The notes below the pieces were generated by a model that made no database searches, was not told where the DNA came from, and worked only from the letters and a program-made list of their open reading frames with translations. A stretch of 64,000 nt of DNA, taken from the NCBI RefSeq assembly GCF_900496975.1, contig NZ_UFQC01000033.1, positions 1 through 64,000 of the forward strand, given 5' to 3'. The translations under genes were made by a program, and so were the position numbers. Positions 1 to 10,200 of this stretch are shown in pieces. Source of the stretch: Achromobacter veterisilvae (GTDB lineage Bacteria; Pseudomonadota; Gammaproteobacteria; Burkholderiales; Burkholderiaceae_B). Within the stretch, counting starts at the first letter, position 1. Every line of letters starts with the position of its first letter.

Positions 1-335
1 CCCGCGTGCTGGTGATGGGCCTGACGTTCAAGGAGAACTGCCCGGACCTGCGCAACACCCGCATCGTGGACATCGTGCGCGAACTGGGCGATTACAACGT
101 GGCGGTCGACGTGTACGACCCGTGGGTGGATGCCGAAGAAGCCATGCACGAGTACGGCATCGAGCCGGTCGCCAAGCCCGAGGCGGGCAAGTACGACGCC
201 GTGATCCTGGGCGTGGCGCATCACCAGTTCACGGAATTGGGCGCGGAGGGCATCCGCAAGCTGGGCAGGGCGGACCACATTCTCTATGACCTGAAGTACG
301 TGCTGCCGGCGGACCAGTCCGACCTGCGCCTGTGA
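1..335 (+). CDS. UDP-sugar 6-dehydrogenase, C-terminal part (TviB/WbpO-like)
   Basis: This is the last ~111 residues of a nucleotide-sugar dehydrogenase; the 5' end lies outside the window and the frame is open from base 3. The motif GLTFKENCPDLRNT marks the start of the C-terminal UDP-binding domain of the UDP-GlcNAc/UDP-GalNAc 6-dehydrogenases, which oxidise C6 twice with NAD+ to give the uronic acid. In capsule loci this supplies an activated acidic sugar for the repeat unit. The gene ends 37 bp before the kpsC-like gene on the same strand and is probably in one transcript with it. The family is clear; which sugar is used cannot be told from this fragment. Confidence 0.85.
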   Translation, partial: RVLVMGLTFKENCPDLRNTRIVDIVRELGDYNVAVDVYDPWVDAEEAMHEYGIEPVAKPEAGKYDAVILGVAHHQFTELGAEGIRKLGRADHILYDLKYVLPADQSDLRL

Positions 336-372
336 GCACGCCTTCGACGCGGAGCAAGCGCCGGCCCGACGC

Positions 373-2430
373 ATGATAGAAATCCATTCCGCGGGCGTCG
401 CCCGCATCCCTTTCCTGGAAGCCTTGCTGGGCGCGCCGGTCCGGCGGGGAAACGCCCTGGCGGGCCTGAACGGCAGGCGGCCGGACGCCGTGGCGGGCTG
501 GGGGCTGCGTCCCTCGGCGCAGGCGGCGCGCAAGCGGGCCGCCCAATTGGGCGTGCCCTACCTGGCGCTGGAGGACGGATTCCTGCGGTCGTTCGGCGCG
601 GGCGCCGACTATCCGACGGTGTCGATGGTGGTGGACCCGGAAGGCATCTACTACGACGGGACCCGCCCGTCCGCGCTGGAACGCATGCTGGCTTCGGATC
701 TCGACCTGCTCGCGGGCATCGAGGACGACGTGGACGAGGCGATGGCGCTGGTGAAGGCCCATCGCCTCAGCAAGTACAACCACGCGGGCGCCGACTGCCC
801 GCCGCTGTCGGCTGGCGGCCGCAAGTGCGTGCTGGTGGTGGACCAGACGGTGGGCGACATGAGCGTGACGCTGGGCGGCGCCGACGCGTCCACCTTCGCC
901 GAACTGCTGGAGACGGCGCGGCGCGAGCATCCCGGCGCGCTGTGCATCGTGAAGACGCATCCCGAAGTGAGCGAAGGCCGGAAGGCGGGCTACCTGACGC
1001 ACGTCGCCGATGACGCCGACACGCGGGTGCTGCGCGAGGAGGTGAATCCCCTGGCGCTGCTGGAGCAGGTGGACCACCTGTACGTGGTCAGCTCGCAGAT
1101 GGGCTTCGAGGGCCTGCTGCTGGGCAAACCGGTCACGTGCCTGGGCATGCCCTGGTATGCGGGCTGGGGGCTGACGCGCGACCGCCAGCGGTGCGCACGG
1201 CGCACGCGCCGGCGCAGCGTGCGCGAGCTGTTCGCCGCGGCCTATTTCCATTACACCCGCTACCTGGACCCGGTCAGCCGCCGGCAGGGCAGCATCTTCG
1301 ACGCGATTTCCTGGCTGCTGCGGCAGCGGATCATGGCGGAGCGCCTGCCGCGCCGGATGATCTGCGTGGGCTTCAGGCGCTGGAAGGCCGCCAACGTGCG
1401 GCCGATGCTGTCGCTGCGGGCCGGACGCGTGCTGTTCGTCCCGGACGCGCGGCGCGCGCAGGCCTTGGCGCCCGGCCCCGGGGACGCCCTGGTCCATTGG
1501 AGCGCGCGGGCGCCCGACGGCCTGGCGCGGCTGGCCGCCCAGGCCGGCTGCCCCATGCTGCGCATGGAAGACGGTTTCGTGCGCTCGGTCGGCCTGGGGT
1601 CGGACCTGATACGGCCCTTGAGCCTGGCGCTGGACGGGCAGGGCATGTACTTCGATCCGAGCCGTCCGAGCGACCTGGAACAGACTTTGAACCGCGCGCG
1701 CTTCACGCCGGGGGAACTGGCCGCCGCCCGCCGGGCGCGGGCCTTCATGGTCGCGCACGGCATCACCAAGTACAACCTGGAGCCGGCGCGGCCGGTGGCC
1801 TGGCGCGCGCAGGGCAGGGAGGTGGTGCTGGTGCCGGGCCAGGTCGAGGACGACGTTTCCGTGCGGCTGGGCTGCGGTCCGGTGGCGGACAACCTGGCGC
1901 TGCTGCGCCAGGCGCGCCAGGCGCACCCCGACGGCTACATCGTCTACAAGCCGCATCCGGACGTGGCCTCGGGCAACCGGCGCGGCGCGGTGGCGCGCGG
2001 CGAACTGGGCGGGCTGGCCGACCACGTCGAGACCGAGGCGTCGGTCGTGTCGTGCATCGACGCCTGCGACGTGGTGCACACCATGACCTCGCTCTCCGGT
2101 TTCGACGCCCTGCTGCGGGGCAAGCGGGTGGTGACGCACGGCCGGCCGTTCTACGCGGGCTGGGGCCTGACCGAGGACCGCATGGACATGCCGCGCCGCG
2201 AACGGGCCCTGACGCTGGACGAACTGGTGGCCGGGGCGTTGCTGCGCTACCCGGTCTATTGGGATTGGGAACTCAGGGGCTACACCACCTGCGAGGCGGT
2301 CCTGTGCCGGATAGCCGAAACCCGCGACGCGCTGGAACGCGAAGGCAGGCTGAAGAGCCTGCGGGCCGGCTATGCGCGGCGCCAGTGGCGCAAGCTGGAC
2401 ACGCTGCTGCGCGCGCGGTTCGCGCCATGA
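373..2430 (+). CDS. kpsC: Capsule Kdo-linker glycosyltransferase KpsC/WcbA
   Basis: The 685-residue protein has two related halves, as KpsC does. LEDGFLRS (66-73) and KTHPE (from 194) in the first half recur as MEDGFVRS (398-405) and KPHPD (from 526) in the second. KpsC is known to alternate beta-2,4 and beta-2,7 Kdo transfer, building the poly-Kdo linker on the lyso-phosphatidylglycerol made by KpsS. It acts at the cytoplasmic face of the inner membrane. The stop overlaps the kpsS start (ATGA), so the two are translationally coupled. Both half-motifs look intact, so both transferase activities are expected. The B. pseudomallei homologue is called wcbA. Confidence 0.93.
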   Translation: MIEIHSAGVARIPFLEALLGAPVRRGNALAGLNGRRPDAVAGWGLRPSAQAARKRAAQLGVPYLALEDGFLRSFGAGADYPTVSMVVDPEGIYYDGTRPSALERMLASDLDLLAGIEDDVDEAMALVKAHRLSKYNHAGADCPPLSAGGRKCVLVVDQTVGDMSVTLGGADASTFAELLETARREHPGALCIVKTHPEVSEGRKAGYLTHVADDADTRVLREEVNPLALLEQVDHLYVVSSQMGFEGLLLGKPVTCLGMPWYAGWGLTRDRQRCARRTRRRSVRELFAAAYFHYTRYLDPVSRRQGSIFDAISWLLRQRIMAERLPRRMICVGFRRWKAANVRPMLSLRAGRVLFVPDARRAQALAPGPGDALVHWSARAPDGLARLAAQAGCPMLRMEDGFVRSVGLGSDLIRPLSLALDGQGMYFDPSRPSDLEQTLNRARFTPGELAAARRARAFMVAHGITKYNLEPARPVAWRAQGREVVLVPGQVEDDVSVRLGCGPVADNLALLRQARQAHPDGYIVYKPHPDVASGNRRGAVARGELGGLADHVETEASVVSCIDACDVVHTMTSLSGFDALLRGKRVVTHGRPFYAGWGLTEDRMDMPRRERALTLDELVAGALLRYPVYWDWELRGYTTCEAVLCRIAETRDALEREGRLKSLRAGYARRQWRKLDTLLRARFAP

Positions 2431-3647
2431 GGCGGTCCTATCTTTTCCTGCAGGGCGTGTGCTCCCCGTTCTTCTCGCAACTGGGCGCGCGGCTGCGGGC
2501 CGACGGCGCGGCGGTGTCCAAGGTGAATTTCACCGCGGGCGACGCCGCCTATTGGCGCAACGGCGACGCGCGCGCGTTCCGGGGCCGCGCGCAGGCCCTG
2601 CCGCAGTTCTACGCATCCGCGTTCGCGGAGCGCGCCGCGACCGATATCGTCCTGTTCGGCGACCGCCGTCCTGTGCACCGGCCGGCGATCGAACTGGCGC
2701 GCAGGCAGGGGCTGCGGGTCCACGTGTTCGAGGAGGGCTATTTCCGGCCGCACTGGATCACGCTGGAGCGCGGCGGCGTGAACGCGCATTCCGCCTTGCC
2801 GCGCGATCCCGCGTGGTATCGCGAGGCGGCTCGGGCGGCGCCCGCGCCGGAGCCGCGGCCCTTCCGGGCGCCGTTCTGGAACCGCGCGGGGCACGACGTT
2901 GCGTACCATCTCTGCGGGGCGCTGAATGCGCTCTGCTTCCCGCGCTACCGCAGCCACGCGCCCTATGGCGCGGCGCGCGAATACGCCGCCTACCTGCGGC
3001 GCGCGGCGGCGCTGCGGTGGCGCGGGCAGGCCGACGCGGTGGCGGTGGCGCGCGTCACCTCCGGTTCGCGGCCGTACTACCTGTTGCCGCTGCAGCTCGA
3101 CGGCGACGCGCAGATCAGGGACCATTCGCCCTTTCACGGCATGCGCCAGGTGGCGGCGCTGACGATCGCGTCCTTCGCGCAGCACGCGCCCGCCGACAGC
3201 CTGCTGGTGGTGAAGAACCATCCGCTGGATCCCGGCGTGGCGGACCACGAGACCGGGGTGCGCGAACTGGCGCGCACTTATGGCGTGGCGGAGCGCGTGG
3301 TCTACCTGGAGCGGGGCCATCTGCCCAGCCTGCTGGCGCGCGCGGCGGGGGTGGTGACCGTCAATAGCACGGTCGGCTCGGCGGCGCTGGAACACGGCTG
3401 CCCGACCGTGGCGCTGAGCAGCGCCATCTATCATCTGGAAGGGCTGACGTTCCAGGGCCCGCTCGACGAATTCTGGCGGGCGGCCGAGCCGCCGGACCGG
3501 GCGCTGTTCCGGTCGTTCAAGGCGGCGGTGGTCCACGCCACGCAGGTCAATGGCGGCTTCTACAGCGAGCCGGGCATTTCGCTGGCCGTGCGCGGCGCGG
3601 CCGAGCGGATGCAGCGGCCGCGTTCGCCGCTGGAGGACATGATATGA
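2427..3647 (+). CDS. kpsS: Capsule polysaccharide Kdo transferase KpsS/WcbO
   Basis: The protein has 406 residues and begins MRRSYLFLQG, with its ATG in the last codon of kpsC (4-bp overlap). The N-terminal LFLQG-x-SPFFSQLG, the central HVFEEGYFRPHWIT and the later VVKNHPLD are typical of KpsS/WcbO. KpsS adds the first Kdo to lyso-phosphatidylglycerol, starting the linker that KpsC extends. A much longer open frame begins upstream inside kpsC, but only the part from 2427 has family similarity. The stop overlaps the next start (ATGA), continuing a chain of coupled genes. Together with kpsC it marks an ABC-transporter-dependent capsule; the transporter genes themselves lie outside the window. 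Confidence 0.92.
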   Translation: MRRSYLFLQGVCSPFFSQLGARLRADGAAVSKVNFTAGDAAYWRNGDARAFRGRAQALPQFYASAFAERAATDIVLFGDRRPVHRPAIELARRQGLRVHVFEEGYFRPHWITLERGGVNAHSALPRDPAWYREAARAAPAPEPRPFRAPFWNRAGHDVAYHLCGALNALCFPRYRSHAPYGAAREYAAYLRRAAALRWRGQADAVAVARVTSGSRPYYLLPLQLDGDAQIRDHSPFHGMRQVAALTIASFAQHAPADSLLVVKNHPLDPGVADHETGVRELARTYGVAERVVYLERGHLPSLLARAAGVVTVNSTVGSAALEHGCPTVALSSAIYHLEGLTFQGPLDEFWRAAEPPDRALFRSFKAAVVHATQVNGGFYSEPGISLAVRGAAERMQRPRSPLEDMI

Positions 3648-4414
3648 CGCAGACTGCCTTGAACGTGCTGATCACGGGCGCCACGGGCGCCATCGGCCAG
3701 GCGCTGGCCGAAGAATATGCCGCGCCCGGCGTGGCGCTGGTGTTGCAGGGACGGCGCCTGGACGTGCTGCGCGACCTGGCCGCTCGCTGCGAGGCGCGCG
3801 GCGCGCGCGCTCGCACCGCCGCGCTGGACCTGCGCGACCGCGAGGCGCTGCGGACCTGGCTGGACGCGCTGGCCGACGAGGCGCCGCCGGACCTCGCCAT
3901 CGTCAATGCGGGCGTCAATATTTCGGCGCCGCGGCCGGGGCAGGGAGAAGTCTGGGACGACGTGGAAGGCCTGCTGGAGGTCAACGTGCGGGCGTCGATG
4001 GCGATCGCCCACGCGCTGGGCGAGCGGATGCGCCGCCGGGGCGCGGGCCAGATCGCCCTCATGAGTTCCCAGGCGGCCTGGCGCGGGTTGCCCGCCACGC
4101 CCAGCTACAGCGCCAGCAAGGCCGCGCTGAAGGCGTATGGCGAGGCGCTGCGCGATGGCCTGGCCGGGCAGGGGGTGCGCGTCAACGTGGTGATGCCGGG
4201 ATACGTGACCTCGCCGATGTGCGCGGCCATGCCCGGGCCCAAGCCGTTCGAATGGGATGCCGCGCGCGCCGCGCGGCGCGTGCGCCGCGGGCTGGCCGCG
4301 GACCGCGCGCGCATCAGCTTTCCGTTTCCGCTGAACCTGGGGTGCTGGCTGCTGGCCGGCCTGCCGCCGGGACTTTCCGGGCGCATCCTGCGCTGGCTGG
4401 GCTATGGCGCCTGA
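3644..4414 (+). CDS. wcbP: Short-chain dehydrogenase/reductase WcbP
   Basis: This is a 256-residue classical SDR. The cofactor motif TGATGAIG is at 11-18, NAG is in 'VNAGVN', and the catalytic Y155-x3-K159 lies in SYSASKAALK. Family members reduce or oxidise a keto/hydroxy group with NAD(P). The gene overlaps kpsS by 4 bp and wcbQ by 11 bp, so it belongs to the capsule operon. Some SDRs of this shape reduce 3-ketosphinganine-like aminoketones. That would fit the alpha-oxoamine synthase (WcbT) encoded 1.5 kb away, but it is inference. The substrate could equally be a nucleotide sugar. Homologue of B. pseudomallei wcbP. Confidence 0.85.
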   Translation: MTQTALNVLITGATGAIGQALAEEYAAPGVALVLQGRRLDVLRDLAARCEARGARARTAALDLRDREALRTWLDALADEAPPDLAIVNAGVNISAPRPGQGEVWDDVEGLLEVNVRASMAIAHALGERMRRRGAGQIALMSSQAAWRGLPATPSYSASKAALKAYGEALRDGLAGQGVRVNVVMPGYVTSPMCAAMPGPKPFEWDAARAARRVRRGLAADRARISFPFPLNLGCWLLAGLPPGLSGRILRWLGYGA

Positions 4415-5912
4415 GGAATTCGCCGCGGCCGCGGCGGTGCCGCTGGCGGGCGGGCTGGCGCTGTCCTGGGCGCTGGAGGCCTGCCTGTCTTTGCGCCCGC
4501 GGCCGCCGTGGCGCAGGCCGGCCAGCGCCGTGCTCCTGCACGCCGGCCTGTGGATGCTGGCCTTCGCCCTGGCCTGGGCGCTGGTGCGCCGGCCGTACTT
4601 CGCGGCCGCGCTGGCGCTGGCCGGCGCCGGCCTGATCGTGGTGGTCGACAACGCCAAGTACCAGGCGCTGCGGGAACCCTTTGTCTGGGCCGATTTCGAG
4701 TATTTCACGGACGCGCTGCGCCATCCCCGGCTGTACCTGCCGTTCCTGGGCCTCTGGCGGGCGCTGGGCGCGGCGGCGGGCGCCGGCGCGGCCCTGGCCG
4801 CGGGCCTGATGCTGGAGGCGCCCGGGCTTTCCTGGGCGGGCGTCTGCGCGCTGGGGCTGGGCGGCGCGGCGATCGCCGCCGCGGCGGGAAGCCGGCCGCG
4901 GCGTATCACCTTCGAGGCGCGCAAGGACCTGCGCCGGCTGGGGCTGGCCGCGGCCCTGTGGGGCTATGCGCGCAGCGAACGGCAGATGAAGGCGCCTCCG
5001 GCCACGCCGTTTTCCGTTCCGCCGGCGGCTCGGCCGGAAGCGCTGCCGGACCTGGTGTCCGTGCAGAGCGAGTCATTCTTCGATCCGCGGGCCCGCTATC
5101 CCCAGCTTCGCCCCGGACTGCTCGCGGAGTTCGACGCCCTGCGCGCGCGGGCCTGCGCGCACGGGCCGCTGCGGGTGGCGTCCTGGGGCGCCAATACCGT
5201 GCGCACCGAATTCGCCTTCCTGTCGGGGCTGGACGCGGGCCGGCAGGGCGTGCACCGCTACCAGCCGTACCGGCGCCTGGCGCGCACCGGCCTGGCCTCG
5301 CTGGCGGGCTACCTGCGCGGGCTGGGCTACCGGACCGTGTGCGTGCATCCGTACCACGGCGGTTTCTATGGACGCGACCGGGTATTACCCTTGCTCGGGT
5401 TCGACGAATTCATCGACATTTCGGCCTTCGAGGGCGGCGCGCCCGGCCAGCCCTACGTGGGCGACCGGGAGCTGGCCGCGCGCGTGACCGGCCTGCTGGC
5501 GCGCGAGCGGGCCGAGCCGCTGTACGTGCACGTCATCACCATGGAGAACCACGGGCCGCTGCACTGGGAGCGCGTCGACGCCGCGGACGAGGCGGCCGTC
5601 TGCCGCGAGCCGCTGCCGGCGGACTGCCGGGACCTCGTCGCCTATTGCCGCCACCTGCGCAACGCCGACGCCATGTTCGGGATGCTCGCGTCCGCGCTCG
5701 CGGCCCTGCCGCGCCCGGCGGGACTGTGCGTCTATGGCGATCACGTGCCGATCATGCCCGGCGTCTACCGGCGCCTGGGCGCGCCGTCGGGCGAGACGGA
5801 CTATCTGATCTGGCGCCCGGACGGGACGGCGCGGTCGGCGGCCGCTCCGCTGGCGGCGAGCGACCTGGGACAGGCGTTCCTGGCGCACATGGGGTTGATG
5901 CCCGCGGCCTGA
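4404..5912 (+). CDS. wcbQ: Membrane sulfatase/LtaS-superfamily protein WcbQ
   Basis: This is a 502-residue inner-membrane protein. About five hydrophobic segments fill residues 8-165 (roughly 8-28, 42-61, 65-80, 111-135, 145-165). An alkaline-phosphatase-superfamily catalytic domain follows from about 215. It has SESFFD, a RTEF motif with the likely nucleophile T268, METHGP-like MENHGPLHW, and the metal pair D446-H447 in YGDHVPIMPG. Relatives transfer phosphoglycerol or phosphoethanolamine, or hydrolyse sulfate or phosphate esters, with the active domain in the periplasm. In a capsule operon it may add a phospho-substituent to the polymer or act on its lipid end; neither is shown. It ends 14 bp from the convergent wcbT. 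Confidence 0.8.
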   Translation: MAPEEFAAAAAVPLAGGLALSWALEACLSLRPRPPWRRPASAVLLHAGLWMLAFALAWALVRRPYFAAALALAGAGLIVVVDNAKYQALREPFVWADFEYFTDALRHPRLYLPFLGLWRALGAAAGAGAALAAGLMLEAPGLSWAGVCALGLGGAAIAAAAGSRPRRITFEARKDLRRLGLAAALWGYARSERQMKAPPATPFSVPPAARPEALPDLVSVQSESFFDPRARYPQLRPGLLAEFDALRARACAHGPLRVASWGANTVRTEFAFLSGLDAGRQGVHRYQPYRRLARTGLASLAGYLRGLGYRTVCVHPYHGGFYGRDRVLPLLGFDEFIDISAFEGGAPGQPYVGDRELAARVTGLLARERAEPLYVHVITMENHGPLHWERVDAADEAAVCREPLPADCRDLVAYCRHLRNADAMFGMLASALAALPRPAGLCVYGDHVPIMPGVYRRLGAPSGETDYLIWRPDGTARSAAAPLAASDLGQAFLAHMGLMPAA

Positions 5913-5920
5913 GCCGCGGG
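5901..5920. terminator. Hairpin between convergent wcbQ and wcbT
   Basis: CCCGCGGC (5901-5908) and GCCGCGGG (5913-5920) form a perfect 8-bp stem. The 4-nt loop CTGA contains the wcbQ stop codon. It has no T-tract. The symmetry and position between convergent genes suggest a bidirectional terminator or transcript-end barrier. Confidence 0.45.
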
Positions 5921-5926
5921 CCGGGC

Positions 5927-7276
5927 CTACAGGCGTTCGATCTCTTCGGCCAGGGCGTCCACCGCGCGGGCGACGTCGGCCTCGCTGTGCTCGCTGCACA
6001 GGAAAAAGCGCAGGCGCGCCGACTGCTCGGGGACGGCGGGATACAGGATGGGCTGCGCGTTGATGCCGCGCGCGAACAGCGCGGCGGACAGGCGGGCGGC
6101 CCGGATCGAGTTGCCGACGATGGCGGGCACGATCGCCAGGCCGGCGCTGGTGCCGGTGTCGATGCCGGCGCGGCGCGCCCGGGCCAGGAAGCTGGCGCCC
6201 CGCGCCTGCAGCGCGGCAACGCGCTCCGGCAGTTCGCGCATGCGGCGCAGCGCCGCGAGGCTGGCCGCGGCCACGGGCGGCGGCATGCCGACGCTGTACA
6301 GAAAGCCCGGCGCCAGGAACTTCAGGTGCTCCACCAGCGCAGCTTCGCCCGCGATATAGCCTCCGCAGCCCGCCAGCGTCTTGCTGAGCGTGCCCATCCA
6401 GACATCCACGTCGCCGCCTTCCAGGCCGAAGTGTTCGCGGATGCCGTGGCCGCGCGCGCCCATCACGCCCAGCGAGTGCGCCTCGTCCACCATCAGGAAC
6501 ACCCGGTGGCGGCGCTTGACCTCGACGTAGCGGGGAAGGTCGGGGTAGTCGCCGTCCATGCTGTAGAGGCCCTCCAGCACCACCAGCACGCGTTCGAAAT
6601 CGCGGCGGTGGACGCGCAGCAGCGCGTCGAGCGCGTCGGGATCGTTGTGGGGGCAGGGCAGGCGCTTGGCGCCGGAGAGCTGGATGCCCTGCAGCACGCT
6701 GTTGTGGATCAGTTCGTCGTGCACGATGAGGTCGTTGGGCCCGAACAGCAGGCCCAGCGTCGACACGTTGGTGGCATGGCCGCTGACGAAGGTGACGGCG
6801 GCGTCCACGCCGTAGAGCGCGGCCAGCGCCTCCTCCAGCTCGCGATGCACGGGACGTTCGCCCGACACCAGGCGGCTGGCCGAGACCGACGTGCCGTAGC
6901 GGTCGACGGCGAGCTTGGCGGCTTCGCTCACGGCCGGATCGCCGGACAGGCCCAGGTAGTTGTAGCTGGCGAAGTTGAGATAGGCGTCGCCCGCGATGCG
7001 GGTCGAGGCGCCGGCGTTGCCTTCGTGCAGCTTGAAGAACGGGCTGCTCACGCCCAGCCTGGCCGCGCCCTCGCTGATGATGCGCAACTGCTGGTAGCCC
7101 GGATGCAGCGCAAAGCGGTAGTGCTGCTCGGGCACGTCCTGTCCGCTCGCGGCGGCGGCGGCCGGCTGCCGGCCCGCGCTTTTCAGCTTGCGCTGCAGCG
7201 CGTCCTGGATCAGCCGTTGCTTGATGCCGGCGGCGAGGCCGGGGCTGCGTTTGTCCACGGTGGCGTCGCGCGTCAT
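5927..7276 (-). CDS. wcbT: PLP-dependent alpha-oxoamine synthase WcbT
   Basis: The protein has 449 residues, and its ATG overlaps the wcbR stop (4 bp). An N-terminal extension of ~90 residues precedes a fold-type I PLP core with the alpha-oxoamine synthase marks: NYLGLSGD, DEAHSLG (D264, H267) and TLSKT with the Schiff-base lysine K299. Family members (serine palmitoyltransferase, BioF, KBL, HemA) condense an amino acid with an acyl thioester and lose CO2, giving an alpha-amino ketone. Tight coupling to a polyketide synthase without thioesterase suggests that it takes the ACP-bound chain as acyl donor. Which amino acid is used cannot be read from the sequence. A biotin role (BioF) is unlikely in this context. 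Confidence 0.87.
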   Translation of the reverse strand: MTRDATVDKRSPGLAAGIKQRLIQDALQRKLKSAGRQPAAAAASGQDVPEQHYRFALHPGYQQLRIISEGAARLGVSSPFFKLHEGNAGASTRIAGDAYLNFASYNYLGLSGDPAVSEAAKLAVDRYGTSVSASRLVSGERPVHRELEEALAALYGVDAAVTFVSGHATNVSTLGLLFGPNDLIVHDELIHNSVLQGIQLSGAKRLPCPHNDPDALDALLRVHRRDFERVLVVLEGLYSMDGDYPDLPRYVEVKRRHRVFLMVDEAHSLGVMGARGHGIREHFGLEGGDVDVWMGTLSKTLAGCGGYIAGEAALVEHLKFLAPGFLYSVGMPPPVAAASLAALRRMRELPERVAALQARGASFLARARRAGIDTGTSAGLAIVPAIVGNSIRAARLSAALFARGINAQPILYPAVPEQSARLRFFLCSEHSEADVARAVDALAEEIERL

Positions 7277-10200
7277 TGGGCCAGTCCTTGCCCGGCTTCC
7301 GCCCGGCCTGCGCGCACCCGGCGGGCGATCGCGTCGATGTCCTCGGGGGCCACCTGCTCCGCGTGCTGGGAGGCGAGGCGCTCGATGTGCGTGGAGATGC
7401 CGTCGCCGCCCTCGGGGCGGGCGTCGCCGCGCAGGGCCTGGATCAGGCGCGCGCTCAGTTTGTCGAGCGTGGGGCTTTCGCTGAGCGCCATGACGGGCAG
7501 GCGGATGCCGAAGCGGCCTTCCAGCGCCACCACCAGTTCGACGCCCATCAGCGAATCCAGCCCGATGTCGTACAGGGAGCGGCCGGGGTCGATCCTGTCG
7601 ACGGGCACGCGGAGGATCTCGCTGACCTCCTGCTTGAGCAGTTCGACGACGCGCGGCGCCAGTTCGGCGTCGTCCAGTTCGGCAAGCTGCGCCAGCAGGT
7701 CGTCCGGCGAACCGCCCTCGTCGCGGGCATCGCCCGCCAGGCGGGCGAGATCGGCGTAGCGGGGCGCGGCCGCGCCGGGCAGGTGGCGGGCCAGCGCATG
7801 CCAGTCCAGTTCCAGCACGCCCAGGTCTCCCGCGCCCGACAGCAGCATGTCCTCCAACGCCGCCAGCGCCAGCGCGGCCGGCGTGGCGGCGCCGCCCATG
7901 CGGTGTTGCAGCGCCTGCTTGATCGATTCGTTGCGGGCCAGGTAGCCGGCGTCGTCGATGGCGCCCCAGCGCGGGCAGGTGGCGGGCAGGCCTTGCGAGC
8001 GCCGCAGCCGCGCCAGGGCTTCCAGGCCCGCGTTGGCGGCCACGTAGGCGCTCTGCCCGGGGTTGCCGAACAGGGTGGTCGCCGACGAGAACAGCACGAA
8101 GCAGTCCAGGGGATCGCCGCGGGTCAGTTCGTGCAGCAGCACCGCGCCGCGCAGCTTGGGCGCGAGCACGCGGGCGATCCGCGCTTCGTCCGCGCCCTGG
8201 GCCAGGCCGTCCTCGATGACGGCGGCGGCATGGATCACGCCGCGCAGGGGCGGGAAGTCCGCGCGTACCTGGGCAAGCAGCGCTTCCAATTGGCCGGCGT
8301 CGGTCACGTCGCAGGCCTGCGCCATGACGCGGACGCCGCGTTCGCGCAACGCCGCGACGGCCTGCCGGGCTTCCTCCGAGGCTGGGCCGGCGCGTCCGGC
8401 CAGCACCAGATGGCGGGCGCCCTTGTCGGCCAGCCACTGCGCGGCGCGCAGTCCGAAGCCGGACAGGCCGCCGGTGACCAGATAGCTGCCGTCGGGACCG
8501 AACGCCAGCGCGGGCCGGGGGCCGTCCGCCGCCGCTTCAGGCAGGCCGCGGCGGTACGTCACGACGACCTTGCCGATCTGGCGCGACTGCTGCATGTAGC
8601 GGAAGGCATCGACGATGTCGCGCGCCTCGAAGACGCGCTGGGGAAGCGGGCGCAGCGCGCCTTCGTTGAACAGCGCCATCATTTCGCCGTACAACTGGCG
8701 CGCCAGTTCTGGGCGTCCGGCGAGCAACTGGTCCGCGTCGATGCCGAAATAGCTGATGTTGTTGCGGAAGGGGCGCAGGCCGATGCGGGTGTTCTCGTAG
8801 AAATCGCGCTTGCCCAGCTCCAGGAAGCGGCCGAACGGCGCCAGCACGTCCAGGTTGCGACGCACGGCTTCGCCCGCGAGCGAATTGAGCACCACGTCCA
8901 CGCCGCGCCCGCCGGTGCGCGCGAGGATGTCCTCCGCATACGCCAGCGTGCGCGAGTCATATACGTGGGACACGCCCATCAGGCGCAGGAAATCGCGCTT
9001 TTCCTCGGTGCCCGCGGTGGCGTGGATCTCCGCGCCGCGCCACTGGGCGTACTGGATGGCGGCGATGCCGACGCCGCCCGCCGCGCCGTGGATCAGGACC
9101 TTTTCGCCGGGCGCGAGGCGCGCCAGGTGATGCAGGGCGTAATACACCGTGAAGAACGTGCTGGGGATGGTGGCGGCGGCCTCGAACGAGACGCCTTCGG
9201 GAATGGCGGCCACCGCGGTCGTCCCCGTGGTGATGTAGTCGCCGAAGCTGGCGGGGCCGAAGCCCATCACCGCGTCTCCCGGCGCGCAGCCTTCGACCGC
9301 GGCGCCGCAGCGCACGACCGTGCCGGCGAACTCCAGGCCCAGCGTGGGGCCGGCATAGCCGTTCTCCAGCGCTTCGTCGGCCAGCAGGCCCAGCGCGTAC
9401 ATGACGTCGCGGAAGTTCAGGCCGGTGGCGTGGACGCGCACCTCGACCTCGTCGTCGGCGGGCGCCCGGCGTTCATGGGACTCCCAGCGCAGATTGCGCA
9501 ATTGTCCGGGTAGCTCGAATCCCAGCTTGCGCACCCGGAGGTCCGGCGCGCGGTCCGGGACGGGCCGGGGCCGGGGCGCCACGCGCAGGCGCAGCGCGTA
9601 GCGCGCGCCGTCCTGCGCCAGCGCGATCTCCTGCTCTGTGTCCGGATCGCGCAATTCGTTCATGACGGCTTCCAGCGGCGCGGCCGCCGCGGCGGCGGGC
9701 AGGTCCAGCAGGCGGACCGCGACGGAAGACGATTCGTTCATCAGGCTGCGTCCGTAGCCGGCCAGCGCCGCGCCGGCCAGATTGGAGAGGCCGCCGGCCG
9801 GCGTGCCGGCGGGCGGATGCGCGCCGGCGGTCAGCAGCCACAGCGTGGCGGGCCGCCCGTGGCGCTCGCAGGCGCGCAAGGCCGCGGCGGCCAGCGCGCA
9901 GCGGCGCGCGGGCGCGCCGTCATCGCCGGCATACAGGCCGGCGGCGTGCACCACGTGCTCGTATGTGTCCGACAGCGCCAGGGCGGGCAGGGAGTCGGCG
10001 GACGTGCCTGCCTCCAGGGGCAGGTGCGTCGCCTCGCGTCCGCTGGCGCGCAGGGCCTGCGTCAGCTCGCCGGCCAGCGTGGCGCCGGGGCCGGACGCGT
10101 CGGCCAGCAGCAGCCAGCGTTCGGCCGCGGCGGGCAGTTGCGGGTCGGCTGGCGCGGCCTCCGGCAGTTCGCCGGCGCGGGCGCACAGCACGTAGGCTCC

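Noticed and set aside
229..2139. 636-codon frame opposite kpsC
   Set aside because: Shadow frame of a GC-rich gene: rich in Arg, His, Ala and Pro, with no motif, fully overlapped by the well-supported kpsC.
5927..7276. BioF (biotin synthesis) as name for the oxoamine synthase
   Set aside because: No other biotin genes are present, the protein has a long N-terminal extension and it is coupled to a polyketide synthase.
4508..7759. 1083-codon plus-strand frame across wcbQ and wcbT
   Set aside because: It overlaps two recognised genes on both strands and has shadow-frame composition.
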